From CAJXNP01 sp050305935 (GTDB lineage Bacteria > Bacteroidota > Bacteroidia > Cytophagales > Cyclobacteriaceae), in NCBI GenBank assembly GCA_050305935.1, contig JBNLGG010000013.1, positions 11,122-75,121 on the forward strand: 64,000 nt of DNA, read 5' to 3'. Both the position numbers and the translations under genes were made by a program. The stretch's first letter is position 1. Each line of letters opens with the position of its first letter. The notes under the pieces were generated by a model, which saw nothing but the letters and a program-made list of their open reading frames with translations, was not told the DNA's origin and did no database searches. This document shows, piece after piece, positions 42,722-52,097 of the stretch.

Positions 42722-45559
42722 TTAAAAGCCCAGGTTGGCAATCAGGATATTGTATGAATAAGAATTTTCATCGGGGAAATAGTTGATCCTGAGGCCAATA
42801 TTAAAGAGTGGTTTATAGCGAAACACATTGATATCAAAGTTTACCTCAGTACCCATGCTTTGGTAAACCTTTTCATTAGCCACTTTACCCTGTTGATCAA
42901 ATCGAATCCCTTTCCCTAAATCGTAATACAAATTGGCCCTTACCCTTTGAATATAAAGTAATGGCCCCAGGCCCAGATCAGGGTAAAGAACGGGGAGGGT
43001 ATAATTGGCTGCATTCATGAAAAAATGATCGAAGGAGGAATACGTGTATCCGCGGGGGAAAATTAGAGGGCTCCTGAATACATAACTCACACGGTCTTCA
43101 TATTGGTAGGCAGGTCGAATGAAAAAGCTATGGTGTTTCGCCAATCCGGGAAAGAAAAAAGCTCCCTGTGCGGCAAACAATGTGCTTTTAAAATCCCCGC
43201 CAAATGGAGTGGAGTATAACGCCAGATCAAGGGTCTGGCCCCATTTACTGTATATGTCCCTTTTATTTCTTTTTAACTGTCGGTTAAAAACGATATCAAG
43301 TTTAAGTGATTGTAAGGTGCCTCCCGTTACTTCAAGACTTGGGAAATCACCAACATCAAAAAAACCGCCCTGCGCACGAGTGACCAATGTTCGCTGGTAT
43401 TTGCTCTGGGTCAGTAGTAACGGCACGGTGAGGCCCAGCTGTACTCCTTTTTCGTCCCACACAAAGCTGTAAGTCGTGTCCCGGATTTCTTCTACTAAAC
43501 CCCGTTTAGCGTCAGAGTAGGTGAGACTGGTCACAGGATACATGCCATGATAACTTACTTCCGCTTCCCACCGGCCTTTTTCCTCATTCGCATTATAGGC
43601 ATATCCTGCCGTTACTTGTGTTGTGCTTCGAATATCCGAGGAACTGACAAACAAGTTCAATTCATTGGTATTGCTGCCCAGTAATACTCCCCAGCTATGA
43701 GGGTTGATGATCCCTTTTAATTTTGAATATTTTTCTACCGGGAAATCGTGGGTGGATATTTCTTCCGGTTCAATAATCCCACTTTCCTGGTTAGTCAGTA
43801 TGCTCGCGAGGGGATCGCGATAGATCGGAACAGTTGATTTTTCAGGGAGTTTATTAAAATCAATATTTTTTCGTACGATGTTCAATCCGGATTCCTGGTG
43901 GTCTGAGAAATAAAGGGTAGAGGTAGCCGGATCAAAACAGGGGTAATAGGCGCCGTATTTAGCATTGGTTGCCTGGTAGTGTTTGTTGCTTGCCAGGTCA
44001 ATTACATAAATATTATCAATACCATTGTAGGGCGACTGGTAAAAAAGATAGTGGCTGTAGATTTTTGGGTAGCTGATATTCTCATTGTCCGCTTCAAAGA
44101 TGATTTGGGGTGAAGAGTCATCGTCTATTGAATACCGTACAATCCGTTTATTTCGGTCTTCGGATTCTACAACAAAAATGCTACGACTGTCGGCGGACCA
44201 TTCAGGAGTGATGTAATGCACGTTGTTTTCATGGTAGAATTCTGCAAGTGTATTTCCTTGCAAATCTGTTACCTTGATCAGGTTGGTGCCATTGGTTTCA
44301 TTGACTATGGATGCAATCATCGATCCGTCGGGTGAAATGGCTGAAGAAATATTCCTTTCCTTTCTGGAGATCTTTTTGATTGAATTGGATTGAAGATCAA
44401 ATAATTTGATGTCAGAATACACTCGTGTTCGCCATCTGGGGTCGGGGTTGACCTCATTCCACATGATCTGCCTGTTGTTAAAAGATATCCTTCCCGCCGG
44501 GTTTATAAACCCAGGTGTTACCACATGTTCCTCGTTTCCATTGGCATCCAGTTTGACAAACTCAGGAATATCCCCCAGGCCGTTTTTCAACACCAATATC
44601 TTTCCATCAGACATAAGATGCGGATAGCTATAGTCGGTGAATACCTTGTTTTTATGTTGGTTGATTTGATCATATTTTTCGGGGTTCAGCGCATCGATCT
44701 GCGCCTGCCAGTCGGATTTTTTATCGTTTCGGAATAGGTTGTAATTCTTTACCAGGAATTTGCCGGTGTATTTTTTAAGCGAATTAGAGAATGTAAAAGG
44801 TACGAATGACCAGGTCCAGGCATTCTTTGTGACATCCGCAAAGATATCCGCCCCGTGCATCTCCCGCAGGTAGCCGCCAAAAAAATAGCCCATCACATAC
44901 TCTCCGGGAATATTCTCTTTAAAAGAACCCAGGTATTGTTTGTTGTAGCTAAATGGTTTCTTTTCAATGAAATTAGATCTCATTTGTAAACTGAATGCCG
45001 GAATCCTTCCCCTGCCTGACGAAGTGAGTGCTGTCTCCATTATAGTGGCATCTCCTTCCCAAAACCACCTCGGGGCGGCCAGGTTTGCCAGGTTTGCTGT
45101 CGTGGCTTGGCCAAAGAGGATGTTGATCAGTTTCGTAAAACCAACTTTGCTTTTTTGGATCTGTACCATGTGCCGGTATTCATGAAAACTCAGAAGTTCC
45201 AGCCAGTCATTGTTGCCGACGAATTGATAGTTTTGTGACGGGAAGGTGTTAAACTCAGACCGGTAGGGTGCCCAGGCAACGAATCCATTGCTCACCGTCG
45301 TCTGGTTTTGCAGGATCACACTCGTCTTTTTTGGGAATTTTTCAAGGGAAAGCGCACCTGGTTCGTACACTGTTTCCAGTAAATTTGCAGTTCTTTGCGC
45401 TTCATGTTCAAAACCAATGGGGTAGACTACATTAAAATAAGGTGTGATGACCCTTTCCCACCTGACTGAAGGTGGATTGGAACTTAAGGTGGCGTTTTGA
45501 GCAAATAGTGCGCAAGGGGTGTAAAAAATGAAGATTAGAAAAAGTAGCTTTTTACCCAT
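42722..45559 (-). CDS. exported metalloprotease-like / TolB-propeller / outer-membrane barrel fusion
   Basis: 945 residues with a signal peptide (FLIFIFYTPCALFAQ). Residues 126-130 are H-E-Y-R-H in LLSFHEYRHMVQIQ, a zinc HExxH motif, with a likely third ligand E168 in RWFWEGDATI, the gluzincin layout. Residues about 290-560 are WD40/TolB-like blades (ISSAISPDGSMIASI, YITPEWSADSRSIFVV, FDPATSTLYFSD). From about 620 the sequence turns into alternating beta strands ending in ILIANLGF, like an outer-membrane barrel of the Omp85/surface-antigen type. The protein would therefore be an outer-membrane protease or receptor. Activity is inferred from the motif only. It stands alone. Confidence 0.75.
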   Translation of the reverse strand: MGKKLLFLIFIFYTPCALFAQNATLSSNPPSVRWERVITPYFNVVYPIGFEHEAQRTANLLETVYEPGALSLEKFPKKTSVILQNQTTVSNGFVAWAPYRSEFNTFPSQNYQFVGNNDWLELLSFHEYRHMVQIQKSKVGFTKLINILFGQATTANLANLAAPRWFWEGDATIMETALTSSGRGRIPAFSLQMRSNFIEKKPFSYNKQYLGSFKENIPGEYVMGYFFGGYLREMHGADIFADVTKNAWTWSFVPFTFSNSLKKYTGKFLVKNYNLFRNDKKSDWQAQIDALNPEKYDQINQHKNKVFTDYSYPHLMSDGKILVLKNGLGDIPEFVKLDANGNEEHVVTPGFINPAGRISFNNRQIMWNEVNPDPRWRTRVYSDIKLFDLQSNSIKKISRKERNISSAISPDGSMIASIVNETNGTNLIKVTDLQGNTLAEFYHENNVHYITPEWSADSRSIFVVESEDRNKRIVRYSIDDDSSPQIIFEADNENISYPKIYSHYLFYQSPYNGIDNIYVIDLASNKHYQATNAKYGAYYPCFDPATSTLYFSDHQESGLNIVRKNIDFNKLPEKSTVPIYRDPLASILTNQESGIIEPEEISTHDFPVEKYSKLKGIINPHSWGVLLGSNTNELNLFVSSSDIRSTTQVTAGYAYNANEEKGRWEAEVSYHGMYPVTSLTYSDAKRGLVEEIRDTTYSFVWDEKGVQLGLTVPLLLTQSKYQRTLVTRAQGGFFDVGDFPSLEVTGGTLQSLKLDIVFNRQLKRNKRDIYSKWGQTLDLALYSTPFGGDFKSTLFAAQGAFFFPGLAKHHSFFIRPAYQYEDRVSYVFRSPLIFPRGYTYSSFDHFFMNAANYTLPVLYPDLGLGPLLYIQRVRANLYYDLGKGIRFDQQGKVANEKVYQSMGTEVNFDINVFRYKPLFNIGLRINYFPDENSYSYNILIANLGF

Positions 45560-45602
45560 ATTTTTTTTTATCTATCGTAAATAAATAGCCAATTATTATA
45601 AA

Positions 45603-46790
45603 ATGTTATCCAATAGACAACTTTTTTTACAATACCTGGGGCAAACCTCTGAATTTCCTTTGATGATCGAAATCGTGCGGGCTGACGGGGTGTACCTTTA
45701 TACCCACGATGGTCAGCGGATCATTGATCTTATTTCGGGTATCGGTGTGTCAAGCCTCGGTCATAACCACCCCCAGGTGGTAAAAGCTGCAAAAGATCAA
45801 TTGGATCTGCACATGCACGTCATGGTGTACGGGGAAATCGTTCAATCACCACAGGTATTATTGGCGAAAGCTATTGTGGAAACACTTCCTGCACCGTTGG
45901 ATAATGTTTTTTTTGTGAACAGTGGTTCAGAGGCGATCGAGGGAGCATTGAAATTAGCCAAGAGATATACGGGCAAGCCCAATATCGTGGCTTGTCAAAA
46001 CGCATATCACGGATCGTCGCATGGTGCACTATCGTTAAGCAGCAGCGAGGAGTTTAAACAAAAATTCCGTCCGTTATTGCCAGGGATTAGCCACATGCGG
46101 TATAATGAACAAAGTGATCTGGAGTTTATTACGACGGATACGGCGGCGGTAGTTATCGAGACTGTCCAGGGCGAAGCCGGGGTGAGAATCGCCGATCAGG
46201 ATTATTTTCAGTATATAAAAGAGAGATGTGAGGAAGTTGGGGCGCTGTTGGTCCTTGACGAGATCCAATGTGGATTTGGCCGGACGGGGACCTTTTGGGC
46301 TTTTGAGCAATATGGCGTAGTTCCTGACATCCTGGTTACAGCCAAGGCAATGGGGGGAGGGATGCCGCTGGGAGCATTTATTTCTTCGAAGGAAATCATG
46401 AAATCCCTGACCCATGATCCGATATTAGGTCACATTTCCACGTTTGGTGGGCATCCTGTTTCTGCCGCGGCTTCATTGACCACGTTGAATGTCTTGACAA
46501 GTTCGACCCTGATAAGAGATGTGGCTTCAAAATCAAATCTAATTTTTGAATTGCTTTCAGAGAATAAAAAGATAAGGGCAATAAGAAGGAAGGGACTGAT
46601 GGTGGCTGTGGAATTTGAAAGCTTTGAATTCCTGCAAAAGGTTATCAAGAAGCTGCTGGAAAACGGGGTGTTGAGCGACTGGTTTTTGTTCTGCGATAAC
46701 AGCATGCGGATCGCGCCGCCTTTGGTAATTTCGGAAGAGGAGATTACCTTAAGTTGCGAAAAGATTAATGCAGTTTTGAAGGAGTTGTAA
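45603..46790 (+). CDS. class-III PLP aminotransferase (acetylornithine/ornithine aminotransferase-like)
   Basis: 395 residues. PLP lysine K248 in PDILVTAKAMGGGMPLGAF, D219 in LLVLDEIQCGFGRTG, the phosphate loop NSGSEAIEGALKLAKRYT, and HISTFGGHPVSAAA are all present. The overall pattern fits the acetylornithine/succinyldiaminopimelate/4-aminobutyrate clade. No arg genes are adjacent, so the amino donor cannot be fixed; an ornithine- or omega-amino-acid-specific enzyme is equally possible. A strong hairpin terminator follows. Confidence 0.88.
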   Translation: MLSNRQLFLQYLGQTSEFPLMIEIVRADGVYLYTHDGQRIIDLISGIGVSSLGHNHPQVVKAAKDQLDLHMHVMVYGEIVQSPQVLLAKAIVETLPAPLDNVFFVNSGSEAIEGALKLAKRYTGKPNIVACQNAYHGSSHGALSLSSSEEFKQKFRPLLPGISHMRYNEQSDLEFITTDTAAVVIETVQGEAGVRIADQDYFQYIKERCEEVGALLVLDEIQCGFGRTGTFWAFEQYGVVPDILVTAKAMGGGMPLGAFISSKEIMKSLTHDPILGHISTFGGHPVSAAASLTTLNVLTSSTLIRDVASKSNLIFELLSENKKIRAIRRKGLMVAVEFESFEFLQKVIKKLLENGVLSDWFLFCDNSMRIAPPLVISEEEITLSCEKINAVLKEL

Positions 46791-46793
46791 AAT

Positions 46794-46828
46794 AAAAAGC
46801 GCCAATATGTAAAATAAAGGCGCTTTTT
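46794..46828. terminator. bidirectional terminator
   Basis: Perfect 10-bp arms AAAAAGCGCC (46794-46803) and GGCGCTTTTT (46819-46828). It serves the aminotransferase gene on the plus strand and the tRNA-Met gene on the minus strand. Confidence 0.92.
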
Positions 46829-46834
46829 GGTTTG

Positions 46835-46908
46835 TAGCGGGGAGCAGAATCGAACTGCCGACCTCAGGGTTATGAATCCTGCGCTCTAACCATCTGAGCT
46901 ACCCCGCC
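46835..46908 (-). tRNA. tRNA-Met (CAT)
   Basis: 74 nt on the minus strand, starting GGCGGGGTAGCTCAG. The acceptor stem closes with one G-U pair at 1-72; D, anticodon and T arms all fold. The anticodon loop is TTCATAA, anticodon CAT. The acceptor is paired at 1-72, so it is not the initiator. Elongator Met is more likely than Ile2. The last anticodon-stem pair is A-C. CCA is not encoded. Confidence 0.93.
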
Positions 46909-46919
46909 AAATGGGAGTG

Positions 46920-46927
46920 CAAAGATA
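46920..46927 (-). promoter_or_regulatory. -7 element of the tRNA-Met promoter
   Basis: TATCTTTG on the minus strand, an exact TAnnTTTG match, 11 bases upstream of the tRNA. The -33 element is not clear. The rest of the 270-base gap to 47180 shows nothing else. Confidence 0.6.
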
Positions 46928-47179
46928 TAAGTTTGAATAATAAAACCACAGCCAATAAATAAAATATTTTTGAATTTAAGTCCATGCCTGCCTTCTCACT
47001 GTGGACCTGATTTTTGATCTCCGGGATAAATTTCCTTTGAAATAAAGAATTTATTGCGCTAGATTGTCTGGAAATCAAAAACAAGGGTGTTTGCATGGCA
47101 TTTGAATGCGCTTAAAAAGTAGGCTAAAGTTTTTTTGATATAAAGTTTTTTAGTTTATTATGGAAATATTTCATTGCTA

Positions 47180-47563
47180 ATGACGAAAAGCAAGTTTGTA
47201 TATGAATTCGAAATAAATGCATCTAAAAAAATGCTTTATCCCTATCTGAATTCAGCCAGTGGATTGTCGCAATGGTTTGCTGATGACGTGACCATAAACG
47301 AGGATAAAGTCTATAATTTTATATATGAAGATGAAGACCATCCCGCAAGGATGACCCACCATCGCACCAACAGCTATGTGAAGTTTGAATTTATAGACGA
47401 CGGAGAAGATCCCAGCTATGTGGAATTTCGCCTGGAAGAAAATGAATTGACCCAATCCGTATTTATTAAAGTGATAGAATACTCTGACTTTGATGACAAG
47501 GAAGAGCAGGTGGAGGTTTGGGAAAATCTACTGCTTACACTCAAAGAAATAGTAGGGGGATAA
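47180..47563 (+). CDS. START-like / AHSA1-like domain protein
   Basis: 127 residues from the ATG at 47180. The opening SKFVYEFEINASKKMLYPYLNSASGLSQWFADDV and the later WENLLLTLKEIVG are typical of a small conserved Bacteroidota family with an AHSA1/START-type hydrophobic pocket. It has no signal peptide. Function unknown. It lies 45 bases upstream of the LptF/LptG gene, with a possible -7 box in between. Confidence 0.78.
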   Translation: MTKSKFVYEFEINASKKMLYPYLNSASGLSQWFADDVTINEDKVYNFIYEDEDHPARMTHHRTNSYVKFEFIDDGEDPSYVEFRLEENELTQSVFIKVIEYSDFDDKEEQVEVWENLLLTLKEIVGG

Positions 47564-47571
47564 TATTTAAT

Positions 47572-47579
47572 TATCTTTG
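47572..47579 (+). promoter_or_regulatory. -7 element before the LptF/LptG gene
   Basis: TATCTTTG, an exact TAnnTTTG match 29 bases before the start codon. No clear TTG at the -33 position, so this is a partial promoter call. Confidence 0.4.
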
Positions 47580-47608
47580 CGTTTATTCTTTTTGGGAGCA
47601 GTGCTTTT

Positions 47609-49438
47609 ATGAAAAAACTTGACAAGCTTTTAATCACTTCGTTTTTAGGGCCTTTCTTTATCACCTTCCTGGTGGTGGTTTTTATCCTTCTTCTGGTGTT
47701 TATGCTGAAGTATTTCGACGAGATTGTTGGCAAGGGTTTGGGCTTTGGCGTCATCTCGCAACTCCTTTTTTATTTTAGTATTAACATGACCACCAATGCC
47801 TTGCCGTTGGCGGTACTGCTGTCTTCTCTTATGACCTTTGGCAACCTGGGTGTACATTTTGAATTAACAGCGATAAAAAGCTCAGGGGTTTCATTACTTC
47901 GCGTCATGCAGCCGCTTTTTCTAATAAGCTGCCTGTTGGTGGTGCTGGGATTTATCAACAATAATTACCTGGTGCCTAAAGCCAACCTTGAGGCTTACAG
48001 CTTATTATATGATATCAAGCAAAAAAAGCCTGCCCTGGATATTAAACAGGGTGTTTTTTACAACAGCATTCCCGGTTACAGTATAAAGATCAATGAACGT
48101 TTTCCCGACGGAGAGACGCTGCGAGATATCATCATTTATGACCACATCGGGCAACGGGGCAATAAGGCGGTGATACTTGCCGACTCGGGTAAAATGTACA
48201 ATATCATGGATAACAGTTACCTGGTATTTGAATTATTCAAAGGTCAGAGCTATTCGGAACAGCCACCGCCAAGGAACCGAAGATTTAAGGCCAATGAGAC
48301 GGCAAAGCCCTATCTCCGAAGTGAGTTTGAAAAAAGTAAAATGGTGTTGGACTTATCAGAGTTTGAGTTGAAACGCACCCGGAAGGAGCTTTTTAATAAC
48401 AACCGGGAGATGAAAACGATCGACCAATTGACAGCCGACCTCGACTCAATGGTTAGGGAGTATAACCGGGCAATTGTTGAAAGAAGGATGAACACCCATC
48501 TGTTTTATGAGTTTCATCAGCAGGACATTATTGACGTCCGATCCAAATATGACTCCTTGCAAAAAATAGATACCACCAGAGAAATGGGTATTGAGCATCG
48601 ATTACTTCCGAACGGTGATACCATTTTCATTGACGCACAGGATAACATAGCGAAAAACGATAGTAACTCTGTCAATAGTGACGGTGCCCTTTCTGTACAA
48701 GGGGGTGGAAATCGTGAAGAAAATAAAAGTCATGCCATGAAGATGATTGATTCTGTGAGGAGTGTTAGGTTGAAAACACTTAGAAAGAATGAAGAAGGCA
48801 ATGTGAGTAATGTGTTTAATCGAAGGGGCTCCGATATTACGAGAGGCGAACTTCAAAATAACAATAAAGATATAGCAAGGCAATCAACTCCCAAAGAGCA
48901 TCTTATTGTTGACACCAGAACAGCAAGAGAAAAACTGGACAGTATGTTATCCCTGCCGTTTATAACAAGGAGCAGCACAGGAAAAGCCCTCAATCATGTC
49001 CAGTACATCAAGGGAAATATGGGCACACACAAGAGCCAAACCAATGACATGATCAAGCGAATCAGACGATTTGAGATTGAGCGTTATAAAAAACTGGCAA
49101 TGGCATTGACCATCCTTGCGATGTTTTTAATTGGTGCACCATTGGGTGCCATCATAAAAAAGGGGGGGCTTGGAATGCCAGTAATCATTTCCGTGTTCTT
49201 TTTTGTCCTTTTTTATGTGATCTCCATGTTAGGGGAAAAATGGGCGAGGCAGGGACTTATGGAACCTCTGATGGGGGTTTGGCTGGCCAACATAGTGTTA
49301 TTTCCGATTGGATTCTTTTTTCTGATCCAGGCGAGGAGGGATGCACGCCTTTTCGACGGGGATTATTACAGAATAGCTTTTATACGTATTCGCGAAAAGT
49401 ATTTCGCAAAAAAAATGGAATTAGCAGCAAAAAATTAG
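47609..49438 (+). CDS. LptF/LptG-family lipopolysaccharide export permease
   Basis: 609 residues, longer than the 360 of E. coli LptF because of an expanded middle. Three membrane segments lie within the first 130 residues (LITSFLGPFFITFLVVVFI opens the protein), and three lie at the end (about 495-580: LAMALTILAMFLIGAPLGAIIKKGGLG). The periplasmic region of about 350 residues contains the jellyroll (PGYSIKINERFPDGETLRDIIIYDH) plus a low-complexity N/S/R-rich insert. It is part of the ABC exporter that lifts LPS from the inner membrane. Bacteroidota usually keep LptF and LptG at separate loci; which one this is cannot be told here. Confidence 0.92.
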   Translation: MKKLDKLLITSFLGPFFITFLVVVFILLLVFMLKYFDEIVGKGLGFGVISQLLFYFSINMTTNALPLAVLLSSLMTFGNLGVHFELTAIKSSGVSLLRVMQPLFLISCLLVVLGFINNNYLVPKANLEAYSLLYDIKQKKPALDIKQGVFYNSIPGYSIKINERFPDGETLRDIIIYDHIGQRGNKAVILADSGKMYNIMDNSYLVFELFKGQSYSEQPPPRNRRFKANETAKPYLRSEFEKSKMVLDLSEFELKRTRKELFNNNREMKTIDQLTADLDSMVREYNRAIVERRMNTHLFYEFHQQDIIDVRSKYDSLQKIDTTREMGIEHRLLPNGDTIFIDAQDNIAKNDSNSVNSDGALSVQGGGNREENKSHAMKMIDSVRSVRLKTLRKNEEGNVSNVFNRRGSDITRGELQNNNKDIARQSTPKEHLIVDTRTAREKLDSMLSLPFITRSSTGKALNHVQYIKGNMGTHKSQTNDMIKRIRRFEIERYKKLAMALTILAMFLIGAPLGAIIKKGGLGMPVIISVFFFVLFYVISMLGEKWARQGLMEPLMGVWLANIVLFPIGFFFLIQARRDARLFDGDYYRIAFIRIREKYFAKKMELAAKN

Positions 49439-49458
49439 TGGTAGACTCAGGATTTTTG

Positions 49459-49466
49459 TAAGTTTG
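49459..49466 (+). promoter_or_regulatory. promoter before rpsO
   Basis: TAAGTTTG fits the -7 consensus TAnnTTTG exactly; a weak -33 (TTAG, 49435-49438) lies 20 bases upstream. The rpsO start is 37 bases downstream. Confidence 0.55.
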
Positions 49467-49503
49467 CGGGATTTTAATTTTAAAAAAATAAATTTAACTA
49501 AGC

Positions 49504-49779
49504 ATGTATTTATCAAAAGAAAAGAAACAAGAGTTGTTTGAGAATCATGGTCGGTTAAAAGCAAAATCAGATACAGGTTCGGCTGAATCTCAGATTGCTT
49601 TATTTACCTACCGAATTAATCACCTCACAGAACACGTTAAACGAAACAAGAAAGATTATTCTTCACGTCAGGGTCTGCTGAAACTTGTTGGTAAAAGAAG
49701 AAGACTGCTAGACTATTTACATAAGACTGAAATCGAAAGATATCGAGCCATCATCAAAGAATTAAACATTAGAAAATAA
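49504..49779 (+). CDS. rpsO: 30S ribosomal protein S15
   Basis: 91 residues. The S15 core is clear: DTGSAESQIALFTYRINHLTEHVKRNKKDYSSRQGLLKLVGKRRRLLDYL. It binds 16S rRNA in the platform of the small subunit. The gene is followed by a strong terminator and then pnp, the classical rpsO-pnp order. In many bacteria S15 represses its own mRNA; no such structure was checked here. Confidence 0.98.
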   Translation: MYLSKEKKQELFENHGRLKAKSDTGSAESQIALFTYRINHLTEHVKRNKKDYSSRQGLLKLVGKRRRLLDYLHKTEIERYRAIIKELNIRK

Positions 49780-49792
49780 ATTCAGAAGGGCG

Positions 49793-49823
49793 GAGGGAGT
49801 TCTACATCAGAATTCCCTCTTTT
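49793..49823 (+). terminator. intrinsic terminator between rpsO and pnp
   Basis: Stem GAGGGAGTTCT / AGAATTCCCTC (one G-T pair), 5-base loop, then TTTT. Separates rpsO from pnp. Confidence 0.88.
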
Positions 49824-49860
49824 CATTCCATCCTTTTATTTCTATCCATTAAAAAATAAT

Positions 49861-52014
49861 ATGTCACAAAAAGTAATTACAAAAACTTTAACCCTCGCAG
49901 ATGGTAGATCCATTACCATAGAAACAGGAAAGCTTGCCAAACAAGCAGACGGATCAGTAGTAGTGCGCATGGGAAACACCATGCTGTTAGCTACAGTAGT
50001 ATCCAACATTGACCCGGTAGAAGGGGCAGACTTTTTGCCATTATCGGTAGATTACCAGGAAAAATTTGCAGCAGCCGGAAAAATACCCGGTGGATTTTTG
50101 AAAAGAGAAGGAAGATTATCGGATTATGAAATTCTGATCAGCCGATTAGTAGACAGGGCATGCAGACCGATGTTCCCCGATGATTACCATTCGGAAACAC
50201 AAATCAATATTCAACTGATTTCAGCAGATCCGGAGGTATTACCGGACGCCCTGGCTGCCTTAGCCGCATCTTCTGCGCTGGCGGTATCTGACATCCCGTT
50301 TAACGGACCTATCTCAGAAGTGCGAGTAGTAAAGGTAGATGGAGGAATGGTTATCAACCCCTCTCCTGAATTAATTAAAAAAGCTGATATTGATCTGATC
50401 GTGGCCGCTACCATGGAAAACATCATCATGGTGGAAGGTGAAATGAATGAGGTGTCTGAGGAGGATATGCTCGAAGCTTTAGCTACAGCACACGAAGCTA
50501 TTAAAGAACAATGTAAACTTCAGTTGGAACTTCAGGCTGAGGCTGGCACAGAAGTAAAAAGGGAATATAACCATGAGGTAAATGATCCCGATCTCGAGAA
50601 ACAACTGTTCGACACCTACTATGACAGGTATTATGAAGTGGCAAAAAAGACAATTGTCAATAAAAAGGAAAGAAAAGAAGCTTTTAGTGCTATTGAAAAT
50701 GAGTACCTGGAGTCACTTCCGGAAGATCACGAACTTGATACAGCGCTAATCGGCAAGTATTTCCATAAAATTGAAAAGGAAGCGGCAAGAAACCTGACTC
50801 TAAATGAAAAGATTCGATTGGATGGGAGGAAGTTAAATGAGATCAGACCTATTTGGTGTGAGGTCGATTATCTACCTTCCGCACATGGTTCAGCCGTATT
50901 TACAAGGGGGGAAACCCAGTCATTGTCGTCTGTCACGCTAGGCACAAAGATGGATCAGCAAATGATCGACGGAGCTATGCATTCGGGTTATAACAAATTT
51001 ATCCTCCATTATAATTTCCCGGGATTTTCAACAGGTGAAGTAAGACCAAACAGGGGTCCCGGTAGAAGGGAAGTTGGTCACGGAAACCTGGCTTTGAGAG
51101 CATTGAAAAAAGTGGTTCCATCAGATGATGCGAATCCATATACCATTCGAATTGTTTCAGATATTTTAGAGTCAAACGGATCTTCATCCATGGCGACTGT
51201 TTGTGCCGGCACATTGGCTATGATGGATGCTGGTATTAAAATATCAGGGCCTGTGTCAGGAATTGCCATGGGTATGATCTCAGATGCCAAAACCGGTAAA
51301 TATTCCATTTTGTCTGATATTTTAGGAGATGAAGACCACCTTGGTGACATGGACTTTAAAGTAACCGGAACTGCAAAAGGTATCACCGCCTGTCAGATGG
51401 ACATTAAAATTGACGGGCTTTCACATGACGTTTTAAAAGAGGCACTTTATCAGGCGAAAGAGGGGCGACTACACATACTTGGTAAAATGACTGAAGTGAT
51501 CAGCGAAGCAAGGACAGATCTTAAACCGTCCGCACCAAGAATCCATGAGATGAGGATTGCCAAAGAACTAATTGGAGCTGTGATCGGGCCAGGTGGTAAA
51601 GTGATCCAGGAAATTCAAGCTACCACAGGTGCTACGATTGTGATCGAGGAAGTTGACAATGCCGGTGTCGTTCAGATTTTTTCCAATGATAAGGATTCAT
51701 TAGATAAAGCCATCGGTAGGATTAAGGCCATTGTAGCCGTTCCAGAAGTAGGTGAAGTGTATGATGGTGTGGTTAAGTCCATTCAGCCATTTGGAGCATT
51801 TGTGGAATTTATGCCAGGTAAGGAAGGTTTGCTTCACATTTCTGAAATAAAATGGGAACGAATTGCCGATATGAAGGGTATATTAGAAGTAGGTGAGGAT
51901 GTAAAAGTGAAATTGTTGAACATTGATCCAAAAACAGGTAAGTTCAAATTGTCCAGGAAGGTGTTATTGCCAAAGCCTGAGAATCACAATGCAAAACCTG
52001 AAAAAAAGGATTAA
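49861..52014 (+). CDS. pnp: polyribonucleotide nucleotidyltransferase
   Basis: 717 residues, normal for PNPase. Two RNase PH-like domains (MGNTMLLATVVSN in the first; FPGFSTGEVRPNRGPGRREVGHG and DILESNGSSSMATVCAG in the second), a KH domain (ELIGAVIGPGGKVIQEIQ) and an S1 domain (YDGVVKSIQPFGAFVEFMPG). It degrades RNA 3' to 5' using phosphate. It lies downstream of rpsO as in most bacteria, and 83 bases before the sigma factor gene. Confidence 0.98.
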   Translation: MSQKVITKTLTLADGRSITIETGKLAKQADGSVVVRMGNTMLLATVVSNIDPVEGADFLPLSVDYQEKFAAAGKIPGGFLKREGRLSDYEILISRLVDRACRPMFPDDYHSETQINIQLISADPEVLPDALAALAASSALAVSDIPFNGPISEVRVVKVDGGMVINPSPELIKKADIDLIVAATMENIIMVEGEMNEVSEEDMLEALATAHEAIKEQCKLQLELQAEAGTEVKREYNHEVNDPDLEKQLFDTYYDRYYEVAKKTIVNKKERKEAFSAIENEYLESLPEDHELDTALIGKYFHKIEKEAARNLTLNEKIRLDGRKLNEIRPIWCEVDYLPSAHGSAVFTRGETQSLSSVTLGTKMDQQMIDGAMHSGYNKFILHYNFPGFSTGEVRPNRGPGRREVGHGNLALRALKKVVPSDDANPYTIRIVSDILESNGSSSMATVCAGTLAMMDAGIKISGPVSGIAMGMISDAKTGKYSILSDILGDEDHLGDMDFKVTGTAKGITACQMDIKIDGLSHDVLKEALYQAKEGRLHILGKMTEVISEARTDLKPSAPRIHEMRIAKELIGAVIGPGGKVIQEIQATTGATIVIEEVDNAGVVQIFSNDKDSLDKAIGRIKAIVAVPEVGEVYDGVVKSIQPFGAFVEFMPGKEGLLHISEIKWERIADMKGILEVGEDVKVKLLNIDPKTGKFKLSRKVLLPKPENHNAKPEKKD

Positions 52015-52097
52015 ATTTTAATTTTTGCTAAACAATATAATATTCGATGCGTATTATATATGTTTTGTTAAATGATAAAAAAATCAAGTCATAGAAT

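Noticed and set aside
46899..47096. 65-residue minus-strand frame
   Set aside because: It runs into the tRNA-Met gene and covers its promoter; no supporting feature.
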